A stretch of 64,000 bases of DNA from PALSA-129 sp963842505 (GTDB lineage: Bacteria; Acidobacteriota; Terriglobia; Bryobacterales; Bryobacteraceae), in contig CAWJGZ010000001.1 in NCBI GenBank assembly GCA_963842505.1, forward strand, positions 620,001 through 684,000. The letters run 5' to 3'. A model generated the notes under the pieces. That model was not told the DNA's origin. It searched no databases and worked only from the letters and a program-made list of their open reading frames with translations. Made by a program: the position numbers and the translations under genes. This document shows, one piece after another, positions 56,666 to 64,000 of this stretch. The number at the start of each line of letters is the position of its first letter. Position 1 is the first letter of the stretch.

Positions 56666-58195
56666 GTGGACCAGTTTGAAGATCAATTCTTAGCGGAAAG
56701 CCCCGAACACCTCGGCCTTAATTTTGAGGATGAAACCAAGTTCTTCGATGCCGAGGCCGTACATGAAGCCGATTTCCTGCACCCGCCGCCGGTAGAGGAG
56801 TCCATCTATACCGACGACCCGGTACGCGTGTACCTGCGGGAGATGGGTGCCGTACCCCTGCTCACGCGCGAAGGCGAAGTCGACTTGGCGCGGCGCATGG
56901 AGCGCGGTAAACTCCGCATGCAAAAGGCCATTAGCCGCTCGGCCCTGGTGCAGCACGTGGTCTTGGAGATTTCCGATCAACTCAAGAAGGCGACGCTCGA
57001 ACTGGATACCGTGGCCGACCTGGGGGATGTGGAAGAGGGTACTCCGGCGGACATTAAGGTCCGGCAGGATGCCGCCCGCCAGTTCGCCGATGTGACTGCG
57101 TTGCACAAAAAGCTGCAACAGGCGCAGGACAAGTACGACGCCGCTCCGCCGGCCAGCAAGAAGCCCCGTAAACGCTTGTTGGCAAAGCTCAATCGGGCCA
57201 AGGTAGAGGTTTCGCTGGCAATTCGCCATTGCCCCTTCCGGGTAAACCGGTGGAAAGAGTTTTCGCGCGAGATCGAGCGGGCCGTGGATGAGATCAGCCA
57301 CCTCGATAGCGAGATCAAGAAGCTCGAAGTGCGCAACGTCCCGGCGCAACAGGCACGGCTGCGGGAGTTGAAGCGCGAAATCAAGAAGCGCGAAGTTGCC
57401 GCCGGCGCCACCCTCCCCGAACTGCGCCACAGCATGACGGTGATCCGCCACGGCGAAGCCGAAGCGGAACGCGCCAAGAAGGACTTGGTGGAGGCCAACC
57501 TGCGGTTGGTGGTCTCCGTGGCCAAGAAATACGTGAACCGCGGACTTCACCTGCTGGACCTGATCCAGGAAGGCAATATCGGCCTGATGCGGGCCGCCGA
57601 CAAGTTCGAATACCGCCGCGGCTACAAGTTCTCTACGTACGCCACCTGGTGGATCCGCCAAGCCATCACGCGAGCCATTGCCGACCAGTCCCGCACGATT
57701 CGCATTCCCGTTCACATGAATGAGAGCATGAACAAGTTCCTCCGCGCCACCCGCGAACTCGAGAAGGAACTCGGACGAACTCCTACAAACGACGAAATAG
57801 GTCGCCGGATGGACATTCCGGTAGAGAAAGTTCAGAAACTGAAGACCATCTCCCGCGACCCGGTATCGCTCGAAACCCCGGTGGGCCGGGACGGCGAATC
57901 GGCGCTGGGCGATCTGATTGAAGATCGCTGGGTGGGTTCGCCCGTGGATGCGGTGATTGAAACCAACGTCCGCGACGAAACCGCGGGGATTCTGAAGACG
58001 CTTTCTCCGAAAGAGGAGAAAGTGATCCGCATGCGGTTCGGCATCGGGTGTGAGCGCGAACACACGCTGGAAGAGATCGGCCAGGAATTCGACGTGACGC
58101 GCGAGCGCATCCGGCAGATTGAAGCCAAGGCCTTGCGGCAGTTGCGCGCGCCGGAGCGGGCGCGGCGGTTGCGGGCATTGATGGCCGCGCGGTAA
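56666..58195 (+). CDS. rpoD: Primary RNA polymerase sigma factor RpoD
   Basis: 509 aa from a GTG start. Region 1.2 'DPVRVYLREMGAVPLLTREGEVDLARRME', a charged non-conserved insert (about 90-260, with 'KKPRKRLLAKLNRAKVEVSLAIRHC'), region 2 'NLRLVVSVAKKYVNRGLHLLDLIQEGNIGLMRAADKFEYRRGYKFSTYATWWIRQAI' pieces, region 3 and region 4 'TLEEIGQEFDVTRERIRQIEAKALRQL' are all present. No region 1.1 of the long proteobacterial type. Follows nrdR after a 266-bp gap that holds its leader. Confidence 0.95.
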   Translation: MDQFEDQFLAESPEHLGLNFEDETKFFDAEAVHEADFLHPPPVEESIYTDDPVRVYLREMGAVPLLTREGEVDLARRMERGKLRMQKAISRSALVQHVVLEISDQLKKATLELDTVADLGDVEEGTPADIKVRQDAARQFADVTALHKKLQQAQDKYDAAPPASKKPRKRLLAKLNRAKVEVSLAIRHCPFRVNRWKEFSREIERAVDEISHLDSEIKKLEVRNVPAQQARLRELKREIKKREVAAGATLPELRHSMTVIRHGEAEAERAKKDLVEANLRLVVSVAKKYVNRGLHLLDLIQEGNIGLMRAADKFEYRRGYKFSTYATWWIRQAITRAIADQSRTIRIPVHMNESMNKFLRATRELEKELGRTPTNDEIGRRMDIPVEKVQKLKTISRDPVSLETPVGRDGESALGDLIEDRWVGSPVDAVIETNVRDETAGILKTLSPKEEKVIRMRFGIGCEREHTLEEIGQEFDVTRERIRQIEAKALRQLRAPERARRLRALMAAR

Positions 58196-58200
58196 GGAGG

Positions 58201-58236
58201 GCGGGCGCCCTCGCCCGCGTCGGACCCTCTGGTCCG
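58201..58236 (+). terminator. Two hairpins after rpoD
   Basis: GCGGGCG-CCCT-CGCCCGC (58201-58218) and CGGACC-CTCT-GGTCCG (58221-58236), back to back just after the stop. A CTCTTG tract follows but no T-run. Confidence 0.55.
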
Positions 58237-58296
58237 GCTCTTGACCCGACCCGATAATTCCCGCCTCTGTTTGCCCGCTCGTGGCATCATACAGGC

Positions 58297-59490
58297 ATGC
58301 ACCTCAGAGGGATCTTTCTTTGCGCGGTGTTGTGTGCCGCCGCGGCCGTATTATTCCAGGCTGCGCAAACCCCCCAATTGCCGCCTCCTTACGCCACCAA
58401 GGCCGTCAGCAACGGTCCCAAGATAATTCCAAAACCAGCCGGCGCCAGGCTCAGCGTGCCGCCCGGTTTCCACGTGGAAGAGTGGGCCGGCGATTTCAGC
58501 GTTCCCCGCGCCATGATGCTGGGCCCCTCGAATGAGATCTTGCTGGCCGATTCGGGACACGCCCCCGACAATACCGGAATCGTCTACGTCCTCGAAGGCA
58601 AAGAGCGGAAGAAGCTGATCGAGAAATTGAATCAGCCGTACGGGTTGGCGATGCTGAACGGCTACCTGTATGTGGGCGAGTGCGATTCGGTCAAACGCTA
58701 CAAATACAACGCCGCCAGCAAGACCGCCGGCCCCGGGGAAGAGGTGGTTTCGCTGGCTGGCCAAGGCTCGCACCACTGGACGCGAAGCCTGCTGTTCGAC
58801 CGCGCCGGCAGGTATTTGTACGTGGGTGTTGGCTCGGCTTCCAACGTGGCGACGGGCGAGGACCCGCGGCGCGCGGCCATCAATCGCTACAGCGTGGATG
58901 GATGGAAACACGAGATCTTCGCGGCGGGCACGCGCAATCCCATCGGTATGCGCTGGTATCCCGGCACGGACACCCTTTGGGCCGCGGTGCAGGAGCGCGA
59001 CGATCTGGGTGACGATCTGGTGCCGGATTTCTTCACGCACATTCAGCAAGGCGGCTTTTATGGCTGGCCTTATGCCTACATCGGCCCGCATGAAGATCCC
59101 AGAAATGCGGGACTGGCGCCGGCGCTGGTGGCCAAGACCATCGTCCCCGATGTGCTGTTGGGCGCGCACGTCGCCGTGCTGGATTTCCTCTTCTATACCG
59201 GCAAGCAATTTCCGGCCGAGTATCAGGGCGGAGCGTTCCTTTGCTTCCATGGCTCGTGGAACCGCTCCATGCGGGTGGGCCAATCGGTGGCCTTCATTCC
59301 ATTCAAGAATGGCAAGCCCGCCGGCCCAATCACCGAAGTGGTCAAAGGCTGGATGATTGCCCCCGACCAACGGGTGGTGTGGGGCCGGCCGGTGGGAATG
59401 CTGCAATTGCCCGATGGCAGCCTGCTGATCTCCGAGGACGGCAATGGGAAGCTCTACCACCTGACCTACACGGGAAAAACAGAGGCTTGA
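58297..59490 (+). CDS. Secreted sorbosone-dehydrogenase-like beta-propeller protein
   Basis: 397 aa with a signal peptide (to about 'FQAAQ'). The six-bladed quinoprotein sugar-dehydrogenase fold is shown by 'VPPGFHVEEWAGDFSVPRAMMLGPSNEILLADSG', 'LNQPYGLAMLNGYLYVGECDSVKRY', 'AGTRNPIGMRWYPGTDTLWAAVQERDDLGDDLVPDFF' and 'GGAFLCFHGSWNRS' pieces. Members oxidise aldoses or sorbosone with PQQ, but many secreted homologues lack a proven cofactor. No PQQ synthesis gene is nearby. A single-gene unit. Confidence 0.85.
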   Translation: MHLRGIFLCAVLCAAAAVLFQAAQTPQLPPPYATKAVSNGPKIIPKPAGARLSVPPGFHVEEWAGDFSVPRAMMLGPSNEILLADSGHAPDNTGIVYVLEGKERKKLIEKLNQPYGLAMLNGYLYVGECDSVKRYKYNAASKTAGPGEEVVSLAGQGSHHWTRSLLFDRAGRYLYVGVGSASNVATGEDPRRAAINRYSVDGWKHEIFAAGTRNPIGMRWYPGTDTLWAAVQERDDLGDDLVPDFFTHIQQGGFYGWPYAYIGPHEDPRNAGLAPALVAKTIVPDVLLGAHVAVLDFLFYTGKQFPAEYQGGAFLCFHGSWNRSMRVGQSVAFIPFKNGKPAGPITEVVKGWMIAPDQRVVWGRPVGMLQLPDGSLLISEDGNGKLYHLTYTGKTEA

Positions 59491-59638
59491 AGAGCTTGCT
59501 GCCAATCGGTCTTGCGTGTAATTCTGACCTCCGGACGCCCCAGTGTCACAGGTGTGGCCGCCGAATCAGTTTGATAACAAAGAACGTACTCTCTGGTAGT
59601 TGGATTGCTCGCATTACGACCCTAAGGAGGAGCGCGCC

Positions 59639-59863
59639 ATGCCGATCGTCAAAATTACAGGGCCGGGTTTATCTGCGATTGGGATTTCCGTCGCACTCCT
59701 TTGGGGTTGTCTGATTTCGGAACGGGTCATCACGTGGAACGCCACCAGAGAGCGTACGCAAGTGGTTCGCGAACTCGAGCGGATGCGGCTCGAACGGCAG
59801 CCGGCGCCGGTATCCGTACCGGTGCTGCGCCGCGTTTTGCGTCCTCCCATGGTCCTCGGATAG
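59639..59863 (+). CDS. Small single-pass membrane protein
   Basis: 74 aa from the ATG at 59639, with a strong AAGGAGG upstream. One hydrophobic helix at about residues 9-27 ('GLSAIGISVALLWGCLISE'), then an Arg-rich helix ('ERTQVVRELERMRLERQ') and a Pro/Val/Arg tail. I do not recognise the family. The ribosome binding site and the clean amphipathic helix support a real gene. Confidence 0.6.
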   Translation: MPIVKITGPGLSAIGISVALLWGCLISERVITWNATRERTQVVRELERMRLERQPAPVSVPVLRRVLRPPMVLG

Positions 59864-59900
59864 ACTTCTGACTCCTGATTTCCAAATCCCGCAGGGATTT

Positions 59901-59917
59901 CAAGGGCGAAGCCCTTG
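59901..59917. repeat. CAAGGGC-GAA-GCCCTTG hairpin, copy 1
   Basis: Perfect 7-bp stem with a GAA loop; an identical copy lies at 60015-60031. Confidence 0.65.
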
Positions 59918-59955
59918 CGTTGGAGTTTCTACATTTTCACGCTCCGTTAAGACCT

Positions 59956-59987
59956 GGTAGCGCCGGCGGTCTTGCCGCCGGTGTCTT
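59956..59987. repeat. Palindromic repeat, family B, copy 2
   Basis: CCGGCGG-TCTTG-CCGCCGG stem, partner of the 15305 copy with a compensatory T-A to C-G change. Confidence 0.75.
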
Positions 59988-60014
59988 GTACGCGCTTGAC
60001 CATCCCTGCCCTTG

Positions 60015-60031
60015 CAAGGGCGAAGCCCTTG
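60015..60031. repeat. CAAGGGC-GAA-GCCCTTG hairpin, copy 2
   Basis: Identical to 59901-59917; it ends 15 nt before the TACAAT box of the DUF885 gene. Confidence 0.65.
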
Positions 60032-60046
60032 CGCGCCGACGGGTTG

Positions 60047-60052
60047 TACAAT
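60047..60052 (+). promoter_or_regulatory. -10 box of the DUF885 gene
   Basis: TACAAT with 7 nt before the ATG at 60060 and no ribosome binding site. Confidence 0.5.
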
Positions 60053-60059
60053 TGCAACG

Positions 60060-61817
60060 ATGGCGAAACTCGTTGCACTTGTGTCCTTGCTGCTGATCGC
60101 CGCCGGGTGCGGCAAGAAGCCGGGTGAGCGATTTGCCGCGCTCTCCCAGGAGTTCGTTTACACCACATTGTCTTTTTCGCCTTCGGCCGCGACCGCCGCG
60201 GGGCTGCACAAATACCAGGATCGAAGCCTGGACGGCATGCTGGACGACATGAGCCCCGCCAACATGGCGCGCCAGCGCAACTTCTACGCGGGCTTCCGCG
60301 AGCGGTTGGAACGGCTCAAGCCGGATGATCTTTCGGCCGAGGATCGCGCCGACCGGCAGATTCTGGAAGACCAGATTTCTCTAGCCCTGCTGGAATTGGA
60401 CGATATCCGCAACTACATGCACAACCCGGCGACGTATGTCGAAACGCTGGGGAACGCTCTTTTTACGCCGTACGTCTTGGAGTACGCGCCCCAGAGCGAG
60501 CGCGCCAAACACATCATTTCCAGGCTGAAGATGGTTCCTCTGTTTTTGGACCAGGCGAGAAGCAACGTCACGTCGGCGCCGGCCATCTGGGCGAACGTCG
60601 CGATGGATGAGAATCAGGGCAACATCGACCTGGTGGACAAGGCCATCCGCGTCTGGACGCCGGAGGACCAGCGCGAGGCCTACTCGCGCGCCGCGCAACC
60701 GGCGCTGATGGCCATGCACCAGTTTCAGGAATACCTCAAGGGAAGCCTGGCGCCTCGCGACGATTACAGTTGGCGGCTGGGCGGCAACAACTATCCCAAG
60801 AAATTCCGTTACTCGCTGGAGAGCGGAATCGAAGCCGATAGCGCGCTGCTGATGGCCGAGACGGAGCTGAAGCAGGTGCGCGAGCGGATGCTGGCGCTTT
60901 CGCTGCCGTTGCATAAGCGGATGTATCCCAAGCACCCGGAACACACTGATTTGGCCGGTGACGCGCGGCAAAATCAGATCATCGGCGAGGTGCTGGCGAA
61001 AATCGCGGAGCGCCACTCCACGCGCGAATCCTACATGGACGACGCCCGCCAGGATCTCGCCGAGGCACGCGCCTTTGTGGAGAGCAAGCACCTGCTGACG
61101 CTGCCGCCGCGCGCCAATCTCCAGGTGATTCCAACGCCCGATTTCATGCGCGGCGTGTACTCGGTGGGCGGCTTCAACGCCGCGCCCGCACTCGAACCGC
61201 AACTGGGTGCCTTCTATTGGGTAACTCCCATTGCGCCCGATTGGCCCCAGGAGCGCGCCGATTCCAAGCTGCGCGAGTACAACTTTTACAAGTTGAAGCT
61301 CCTCACCATGCACGAGGCCATACCCGGCCATTACGTGCAGATGGAGTTGGCCAACAATCTGCAGCCGCCGGGCCGGCGCCTGCTCCGCTCGGTCTTCGGC
61401 AACGGACCCTACATCGAAGGCTGGGCGGAATTCGCCACGGGCGCCATGATCGACGAGGGCTATCTGGATCACTCGCCCGAACTGGCGCTCACCTTCGCCA
61501 AGGAGCAGTTGCGAGTATTGGCCAACACGATTCTGGACGTGCGGCTGCACATGCTCGACATGAGCGATCAGGAGGCCCTGGACCTGATGGAGCATCAGAC
61601 CTTCCAGGAGCGCGAGGAAGCCGTCGAGAAGCTGCAGCGCGCCAAGCTTTCCTCCTGCCAGTTGCCGATGTACTTCCTGGGCTGGCGCGGCTGGACCCAG
61701 ATCCGCAACGGCTACCAGCAGGCCAAAGGCGCGGCCTTCAGCATCTCCGCCTTCAACGACCGGGCGCTTCGGGAAGGGGCCGTGCCGCTGCCGGTTTTGG
61801 GCGCACTGCTGAAGTAA
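60060..61817 (+). CDS. DUF885-family lipoprotein (putative metallo-carboxypeptidase)
   Basis: 585 aa from the ATG at 60060. The leader 'LVSLLLIAAGCGKK' has a good lipobox, so it is probably membrane-anchored. The DUF885 core includes the zinc motif HEAIPGH ('LLTMHEAIPGHYVQMEL') and a later Glu in 'YIEGWAEFATGAMIDEG', the usual HExxxGH...E arrangement. 'FRYSLESGIEADSALLMAETELKQVRERM' region and 'GFNAAPALEPQLGAFYWV' are also typical. Members degrade peptides, but the substrate here is unknown. Confidence 0.88.
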   Translation: MAKLVALVSLLLIAAGCGKKPGERFAALSQEFVYTTLSFSPSAATAAGLHKYQDRSLDGMLDDMSPANMARQRNFYAGFRERLERLKPDDLSAEDRADRQILEDQISLALLELDDIRNYMHNPATYVETLGNALFTPYVLEYAPQSERAKHIISRLKMVPLFLDQARSNVTSAPAIWANVAMDENQGNIDLVDKAIRVWTPEDQREAYSRAAQPALMAMHQFQEYLKGSLAPRDDYSWRLGGNNYPKKFRYSLESGIEADSALLMAETELKQVRERMLALSLPLHKRMYPKHPEHTDLAGDARQNQIIGEVLAKIAERHSTRESYMDDARQDLAEARAFVESKHLLTLPPRANLQVIPTPDFMRGVYSVGGFNAAPALEPQLGAFYWVTPIAPDWPQERADSKLREYNFYKLKLLTMHEAIPGHYVQMELANNLQPPGRRLLRSVFGNGPYIEGWAEFATGAMIDEGYLDHSPELALTFAKEQLRVLANTILDVRLHMLDMSDQEALDLMEHQTFQEREEAVEKLQRAKLSSCQLPMYFLGWRGWTQIRNGYQQAKGAAFSISAFNDRALREGAVPLPVLGALLK

Positions 61818-61858
61818 AAAATGCGGGCCAGGCAAACGAGCCGGCCGTCTGAAGCGTC

Positions 61859-61864
61859 TATAAT
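61859..61864 (+). promoter_or_regulatory. -10 box of lepB
   Basis: Perfect TATAAT, 21 nt before the ATG at 61886, giving a leader of only about 14 nt with no clear ribosome binding site. Confidence 0.45.
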
Positions 61865-61885
61865 TAGGGAAGTAGCAGTCTGGGT

Positions 61886-62479
61886 ATGCAGGAAAACGAC
61901 AGTCCCGATCTCGCCCCGCCGGCAATCCCTCCGCAAGAGCCGCGCCGGTCTTCATTGGGCGTGCTATGCAACGCCCTGTCATGGCTGCGCGACCTGGTTT
62001 TTTCCGTGCTCATCGCGGTGGTTTCCATCGTCTTTATCTACCAGCCGGTGAAGGTGGAAGGAACCAGCATGACGCCGGGGCTGGACGACCAGGAACGGAT
62101 TTTCATCAACAAGTTCACCTATCGTTTCGGGCTGGGAAACATCGAACGTGGGGACACCGTGGTATTTCGCGCGCCTGTGGATCCGGACAAGGAGTACATC
62201 AAGCGGGTAATCGGGCTGCCCGGTGACCGGGTGCGCATCGAACACGGGCAGGTGTATGTCAACGGCCAGGCGCTGGTGGAACCCTACATCCAGGACGATT
62301 ACCGGGACTATTCCAGCATGGAGGAGAAGGTGGTGCCGGCGGGCAGATACTTCGTGCTGGGCGACCACCGCAATTCTTCGAGCGACAGCCGCGCTTGGGG
62401 CTGGGTGCCGCGAGACATGATTTACGGGAAAGCCGTCTTTGCCTATTGGCCGCTGGCCAAAATGGGCCGGTTGAAATAG
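61886..62479 (+). CDS. lepB: Signal peptidase I
   Basis: 197 aa. It cleaves signal peptides at the outer face of the inner membrane. One N-terminal transmembrane helix (about residues 34-54), catalytic Ser in 'VEGTSMTPGL', catalytic Lys in 'EYIKRVIGLPGD', and box E 'VLGDHRNSSSDSRAWGWV'. The length and single membrane anchor fit the short Gram-positive-like type found in acidobacteria. The window contains many secreted proteins that would be its substrates. Confidence 0.95.
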   Translation: MQENDSPDLAPPAIPPQEPRRSSLGVLCNALSWLRDLVFSVLIAVVSIVFIYQPVKVEGTSMTPGLDDQERIFINKFTYRFGLGNIERGDTVVFRAPVDPDKEYIKRVIGLPGDRVRIEHGQVYVNGQALVEPYIQDDYRDYSSMEEKVVPAGRYFVLGDHRNSSSDSRAWGWVPRDMIYGKAVFAYWPLAKMGRLK

Positions 62480-62481
62480 CC

Positions 62482-62694
62482 TCAGCGTCGCAGCAGCCAC
62501 AGCACCAGCGTCAGCGCCAGGCTGAGCAGGAGGCAGGTGGTGAGCGGGAAATAGAAACCGAAGCTGCGCCCTTGGATGCGAATATCGCCCGGCAGCCGGC
62601 CAAGGTGCAAAGGCAGCCGTCCCGCGAAGCTGACCAACAATCCAGCGGCCAGCAGCACCAGGCCCATTACGATGAGGAGTCGCCCGAGCGGCAT
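62482..62694 (-). CDS. DUF2905-family membrane protein
   Basis: 70 aa. 'GLVLLAAGLLVSFAGRLPLHLGRLPGDIRIQG' region followed by 'FPLTTCLLLSLALTLVLWLL' is the DUF2905 pattern: two transmembrane helices joined by a 'LGRLPGDI' loop. Function unknown. Convergent with lepB (2 bp between stops). A CATACT box lies 6 nt before the ATG. Confidence 0.85.
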   Translation of the reverse strand: MPLGRLLIVMGLVLLAAGLLVSFAGRLPLHLGRLPGDIRIQGRSFGFYFPLTTCLLLSLALTLVLWLLRR

Positions 62695-62700
62695 GATTTC

Positions 62701-62706
62701 AGTATG
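62701..62706 (-). promoter_or_regulatory. -10-like box of the DUF2905 gene
   Basis: CATACT on the minus strand, 6 nt before the ATG at 62694. Confidence 0.3.
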
Positions 62707-62756
62707 AGCCTCTAACCTGGCACCGCAGCCCCACCAGCCTTGATTCTACTCCGGCC

Positions 62757-64000
62757 CTAACACGCCAGATCTTCCCGCTCCAACTTGAATTTTTCGAGCT
62801 TTCCCAGCACGGTCACCGCGATCTGGCTGGGGTTGAAGAAACGCTGCGCGATGGCCTGCACTTCCCCGGCAGTGACCGATCCGATGCTCTCCACCAATTC
62901 GTCGAGCGAGAAGAACTGGTGAAAATACATCTCCTGCCGCGCCAGGTTGGCCATGCGGCTGGAGGTGGATTCCAGGCCCAGCATGAGCGAGCCTTTGAGG
63001 TGGTCCTTGGCGCGGCACAGTTCCTCTTCGGCCACGGGCTGTTCTTTGAGGTCGCGGAATTCTCTCAGGATGGCGTCTACCACTTTGGGCGTGGAGGCGA
63101 GCGAGGTCCCGGCGTAAATGGAAAGGCAGCCGGTGTCGCGATAGGCGCTCAACTCCGAGAAGACCGCGTATGCCAGCCCCTGCCGTTCCCGGATGTTCTG
63201 AAACAGGCGCGAGCTCATGCCGCCGCCCAGCAGGGTGTCGAGCACGTAACAGGCGAAGCGTTGCGCGTGCGGCAGCGGGTAAGAGGGCACGCCCAGGCAG
63301 AGATGTACCTGCTCCAGCGCTTTCTTGTTGCGCAGGGCGATGCGCGCATGGGTGCTGGGGGCGCTGTCTTCCACCGCCGGCGCGCCGGGCTCGAGCGATG
63401 CGAAATGCTGGCTGGCCAGGGCCACCAGCCGGTCGTGCGTCAGGTTGCCGGCTGCCGTGATCAGCATGTTGGCGGGCGCATAGACCGCGCGATAGTAACC
63501 CTGGATGGCGTCGCGGTCGAAGGCCTTGACCGTCTCATTCGTCCCTAAAATCGGCCGGCCCAGGGCGTGATCTTTCCAGAAGTTGGAGGAAAAGATCTCG
63601 TGTACCAGGTAATCGGGGCTGTCGGCCTCCATCTTGATCTCTTCCAGTACGACGCCTTTTTCCTTCTGGATATTCTCTTCGTCGAACCTGGGGTGCAGCA
63701 CCAGGTCCGCCAGCACATCGAAGGCCAGCGAGAGGTGCTCGTCCAGCACCTTGGTGTTGAAGCAGACCAGTTCCTTGGCGGTATAGGCGTCCAGGTTGCC
63801 GCCGATGGAATCCACCGAGCGCGCAATGTCTTCGGCGGAGCGCGACGTGGTGCCCTTGAAGAGCATGTGCTCGATGAAGTGGGAAATGCCGGCCTGCCGG
63901 GCCGTCTCACGGCGCGAGCCGGTGGCGATCCACACGCCCACGGAAACGGAGCGCACGTGCGACATGGTTTCGCTGATTACGCGCACGCCGTTCGATAGCG
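62757..64000 (-). CDS. M16-family zinc peptidase (insulinase-like), 5' end beyond window
   Basis: 414 residues visible. The frame stays open through the window edge ('...LSNGVRVISETM'), so the true start lies beyond 64000; the GTG at 63986 is only an internal Val. The inverted zinc motif HxxEH is in 'GISHFIEHMLFKGT' and the distal Glu lies in 'VVLEEIKMEAD'. The C-terminal inactive-like half has 'LGGGMSSRLFQNIRERQGLAYAV'. About 420 aa is the size of a processing-peptidase or PqqL-like subunit. Likely cytoplasmic or periplasmic depending on the unseen N terminus. Confidence 0.92.
   Translation of the reverse strand, partial: LSNGVRVISETMSHVRSVSVGVWIATGSRRETARQAGISHFIEHMLFKGTTSRSAEDIARSVDSIGGNLDAYTAKELVCFNTKVLDEHLSLAFDVLADLVLHPRFDEENIQKEKGVVLEEIKMEADSPDYLVHEIFSSNFWKDHALGRPILGTNETVKAFDRDAIQGYYRAVYAPANMLITAAGNLTHDRLVALASQHFASLEPGAPAVEDSAPSTHARIALRNKKALEQVHLCLGVPSYPLPHAQRFACYVLDTLLGGGMSSRLFQNIRERQGLAYAVFSELSAYRDTGCLSIYAGTSLASTPKVVDAILREFRDLKEQPVAEEELCRAKDHLKGSLMLGLESTSSRMANLARQEMYFHQFFSLDELVESIGSVTAGEVQAIAQRFFNPSQIAVTVLGKLEKFKLEREDLAC

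Noticed and set aside
63986..63986. GTG as start of the M16 gene
   Set aside because: The frame continues upstream to the window edge with family-like sequence (LSNGVRV), so the start is outside the window.

Overview
The window reads as one contiguous, gene-dense, GC-rich chromosome segment from a diderm bacterium. The best guess is an acidobacterium of the Solibacter/Bryobacter group. The strongest lineage markers are a secreted protein with the TIGR03437 domain (15379-17382) and the broken start of a TIGR03435-type gene (33805-33982); both families are known mainly from that group. A GWxTD protein, a carboxypeptidase-regulatory-domain outer-membrane protein, lpxB, a TonB-type protein and many secreted peptidases fit the same picture. 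No rRNA, tRNA, CRISPR array, prophage or replication origin was recognised.

Layout. 1-4723: VOC protein (partial), DNA glycosylase mpg, then thpR-plsY-gpsA running into an ECF sigma/anti-sigma/DUF3106 unit. 5300-6651: a damaged histidine kinase with its response regulator. 6720-7673: a threonine-dehydratase-like PLP enzyme. 7887-14109: a lysine/diaminopimelate operon (dapE-asd-lysC-dapB-dapA-dapD) behind a sigma-70-like promoter and a lysine riboswitch. 14310-22857: a LysR regulator, the TIGR03437 protein, an M28 peptidase, the GWxTD protein and an outer-membrane protein. 22972-25914: a minus-strand cysteine operon, cysM - JAMM protease - (CysO-like/MoeB-like/rhodanese) triple fusion, with its own promoter. 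26025-28962: an S9 peptidase split by a one-base frameshift. 29078-30777: ATP synthase F0 genes (atpZ, atpI-like, atpB, atpE). 30925-46605: PilZ, MrfA-type helicase, DUF29, lpxB, a catalytically dead M1 peptidase, HAD, TonB-type, Lon-domain, SDR, shikimate kinase, glycerate kinase, TPR, lipoprotein and a Ycf46-like AAA ATPase. 46763-48237: an insertion sequence. 48564-54796: secreted protein, MFS transporter and an ECF-sigma envelope operon. 54835-64000: flippase-like membrane protein, nrdR, rpoD, sorbosone-dehydrogenase-like protein, DUF885 lipoprotein, lepB, DUF2905 and an M16 peptidase (partial).

Two signals run through the whole window. First, many operon-leading genes carry a TANNNT-like hexamer 6-10 nt before the start codon and no clear ribosome binding site, which suggests widespread leaderless transcription. 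Second, intergenic gaps hold several families of palindromic repeats, one of which shows a compensatory base-pair change between copies.

The most rewarding loci are the self-contained carrier-protein cysteine operon, the riboswitch-controlled lysine operon, and three decayed or repurposed proteins: the kinase lacking its ATPase domain, the M1 pseudo-peptidase and the frameshifted S9 peptidase. All family calls were made by eye from motifs, length and context; no database search was run.
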